Shown piece by piece: positions 63,102-64,000 of a DNA stretch of 64,000 nucleotides. Numbering within the stretch: the stretch's first letter is position 1; each line of letters starts with the position of its first letter. The translations under genes were made by a program, and so were the position numbers. Source of the DNA: Undibacter mobilis (GTDB lineage Bacteria > Pseudomonadota > Alphaproteobacteria > Rhizobiales > Xanthobacteraceae); NCBI RefSeq assembly GCF_003367195.1, contig NZ_QRGO01000001.1:730501-794500 (forward strand), in the 5' to 3' direction. The notes below the pieces were generated by a model. The model was not told the DNA's origin. It did no database searches and worked only from the letters and a program-made list of their open reading frames with translations.

Positions 63102-64000
63102 GAAGCGCGCCGAACGCTCGGCCTTCATCGCGCTCGCCTCACCCGTGCTGGCGATCGCGCTCACGCTGGTGACGATGTCGGTCTTCTTCCTGATCCTGGG
63201 CAAGAACCCCGTCACCGCGCTCTATGTCTATTTCATCGAGCCGCTGACCGACTCCTACACGTTGATGGAAATCGCGGTGAAGGCCTCACCGCTGATCATG
63301 ATCGCGATCGGGCTCTCGCTCTGTTATCTCGCCAATGTCTGGAATATCGGCGCCGAAGGCCAGTTCCTGATCGGCGCGGTCACCGGCAGCTATCTGGCTG
63401 TCGTCACCAATGGCACCGGCGCCGGGCCATGGGTGTTGCCGGCGATGCTGGTGATGGGTGCGCTCGGCGGCGCGCTGTGGGCGATGATCCCGGCCTTATG
63501 CAAGACCCGCTTCGGCGCCAACGAAATTCTGGTTTCGCTGATGCTGGTCTATGTCGCCGATCTCATTCTCGATTATCTGGTGCGCGGACCGTGGCGTGAT
63601 CCCAAGGGCATGAACTTCCCGACCACCGCCTCATTCGATCCGGTCGCCACCGTGCCGGTGATCATGGACGGCGGGCGCCTCCATGCCGGCGTCATCCTCA
63701 CCGTGCTGGTGGTGATCGCCGCGGCCGTCATGCTCGGGCGCAGCATCAAGGGCTTTGAAATCCGCGTCGTTGGCGCGGCGCCGCGCGCGGCGCGCTTTGC
63801 CGGTTTTTCCTCCGAGAAGCTGGTGATTTTCACCTTCGCCGTATCCGGCGCGCTCGCAGGCCTTGCCGGCATCATCGAAGTCGCCGGTCCCGTCGGCGTG
63901 CTGCAGCCGGGCATTTCGCCCGGTTACGGATTCACCGCGATCATCGTCGCCTTCCTCGGCCGCCTCAATCCGGTCGGTATTCTCGTCGCCGGCCTGTTCC
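63085..64000 (+). CDS. ABC importer permease (BMP/nucleoside-type), 3'-truncated by the window
   Basis: Open from the ATG at 63085, preceded by GAGGAGG, to the right edge (305 codons, no stop). The protein starts MQLVLEKRAERSAFIALASP and has repeated hydrophobic helices of the BPD_transp_2 type: LYVYFIEPLTDSYTLMEIA, LANVWNIGAEGQFLIGAVTG, KTRFGANEILVSLMLVYVAD and FSSEKLVIFTFAVSGALAGL. It is the first of the usual two permeases of a BMP-type nucleoside importer; the second permease and perhaps the binding protein should lie beyond the window. Confidence 0.88.
   Translation, partial: MQLVLEKRAERSAFIALASPVLAIALTLVTMSVFFLILGKNPVTALYVYFIEPLTDSYTLMEIAVKASPLIMIAIGLSLCYLANVWNIGAEGQFLIGAVTGSYLAVVTNGTGAGPWVLPAMLVMGALGGALWAMIPALCKTRFGANEILVSLMLVYVADLILDYLVRGPWRDPKGMNFPTTASFDPVATVPVIMDGGRLHAGVILTVLVVIAAAVMLGRSIKGFEIRVVGAAPRAARFAGFSSEKLVIFTFAVSGALAGLAGIIEVAGPVGVLQPGISPGYGFTAIIVAFLGRLNPVGILVAGLF

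Overview
The window is high-GC, gene-dense chromosomal DNA from an alphaproteobacterium, most likely a Hyphomicrobiales (Rhizobiales) member near the Bradyrhizobium/Rhodopseudomonas/Xanthobacteraceae group. The indications are two complete branched-chain-amino-acid-type (Liv) ABC systems, Cox/Xdh-like molybdenum hydroxylases, a CtrA-type site, an extended IF-1 paralogue beside a DEAD-box helicase, and dispersed palindromic repeats of the kind common in that group. I see no tRNA, rRNA, CRISPR, transposase or prophage genes. Genus is not determinable by eye.

Layout. 1-7 kb: end of a DapA-family aldolase, a polysaccharide flippase, an acyl-CoA synthetase, a CAP-domain lipoprotein, a chemoreceptor with a perfect CtrA-like palindrome upstream, and an L,D-transpeptidase. 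7.3-19.6 kb: an FAD monooxygenase, then an ECF sigma factor, a small one-TM protein (probable anti-sigma) and a periplasmic sensor-like protein, followed by a four-gene RND efflux system (outer-membrane lipoprotein, adaptor, two HAE-type pumps). 19.6-24.3 kb: Liv-type ABC operon 1 (minus strand), divergent from a DUF1932-type dehydrogenase and a PaaG-like isomerase.

26-45 kb is a catabolic/uptake region. A plus-strand operon encodes a molybdenum hydroxylase with one FAD, one 2Fe-2S and two molybdopterin subunits, plus an amidohydrolase. A minus-strand run encodes an alpha/beta hydrolase, an atypical SDR, Liv-type ABC operon 2 with a fused LivH-LivM permease, and a MarR regulator. Divergent from that run is an SsuABC-like transporter, which converges on a cyclase-family hydrolase and a TauE/SafE permease. 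A 14-bp GTTTG-N4-CAAAC-like palindrome occurs about 29 nt upstream of both the alpha/beta hydrolase and the cyclase start codons and could mark a regulon. The substrate is not identifiable from sequence; an aromatic or N-heterocyclic compound is a guess.

45-64 kb: an unusual M24-family protein, a DUF983 protein, a second chemoreceptor, a candidate small RNA with a strong terminator, a set of organic-acid catabolic genes (HIBADH-like, aldehyde dehydrogenase, crotonase, CaiB-type CoA-transferase), a DEAD-box helicase with an IF-1 paralogue, an S10 peptidase, and a urate-degradation set (puuD and a uraD-uraH fusion) followed by a BMP/nucleoside-type ABC importer cut by the right edge.

Nothing here is unmistakably a new defence or mobile system. 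The best candidates for new biology are the ECF-controlled HAE-RND locus, the palindrome-linked catabolic regulon, the double-molybdopterin-subunit hydroxylase, and the candidate small RNA.
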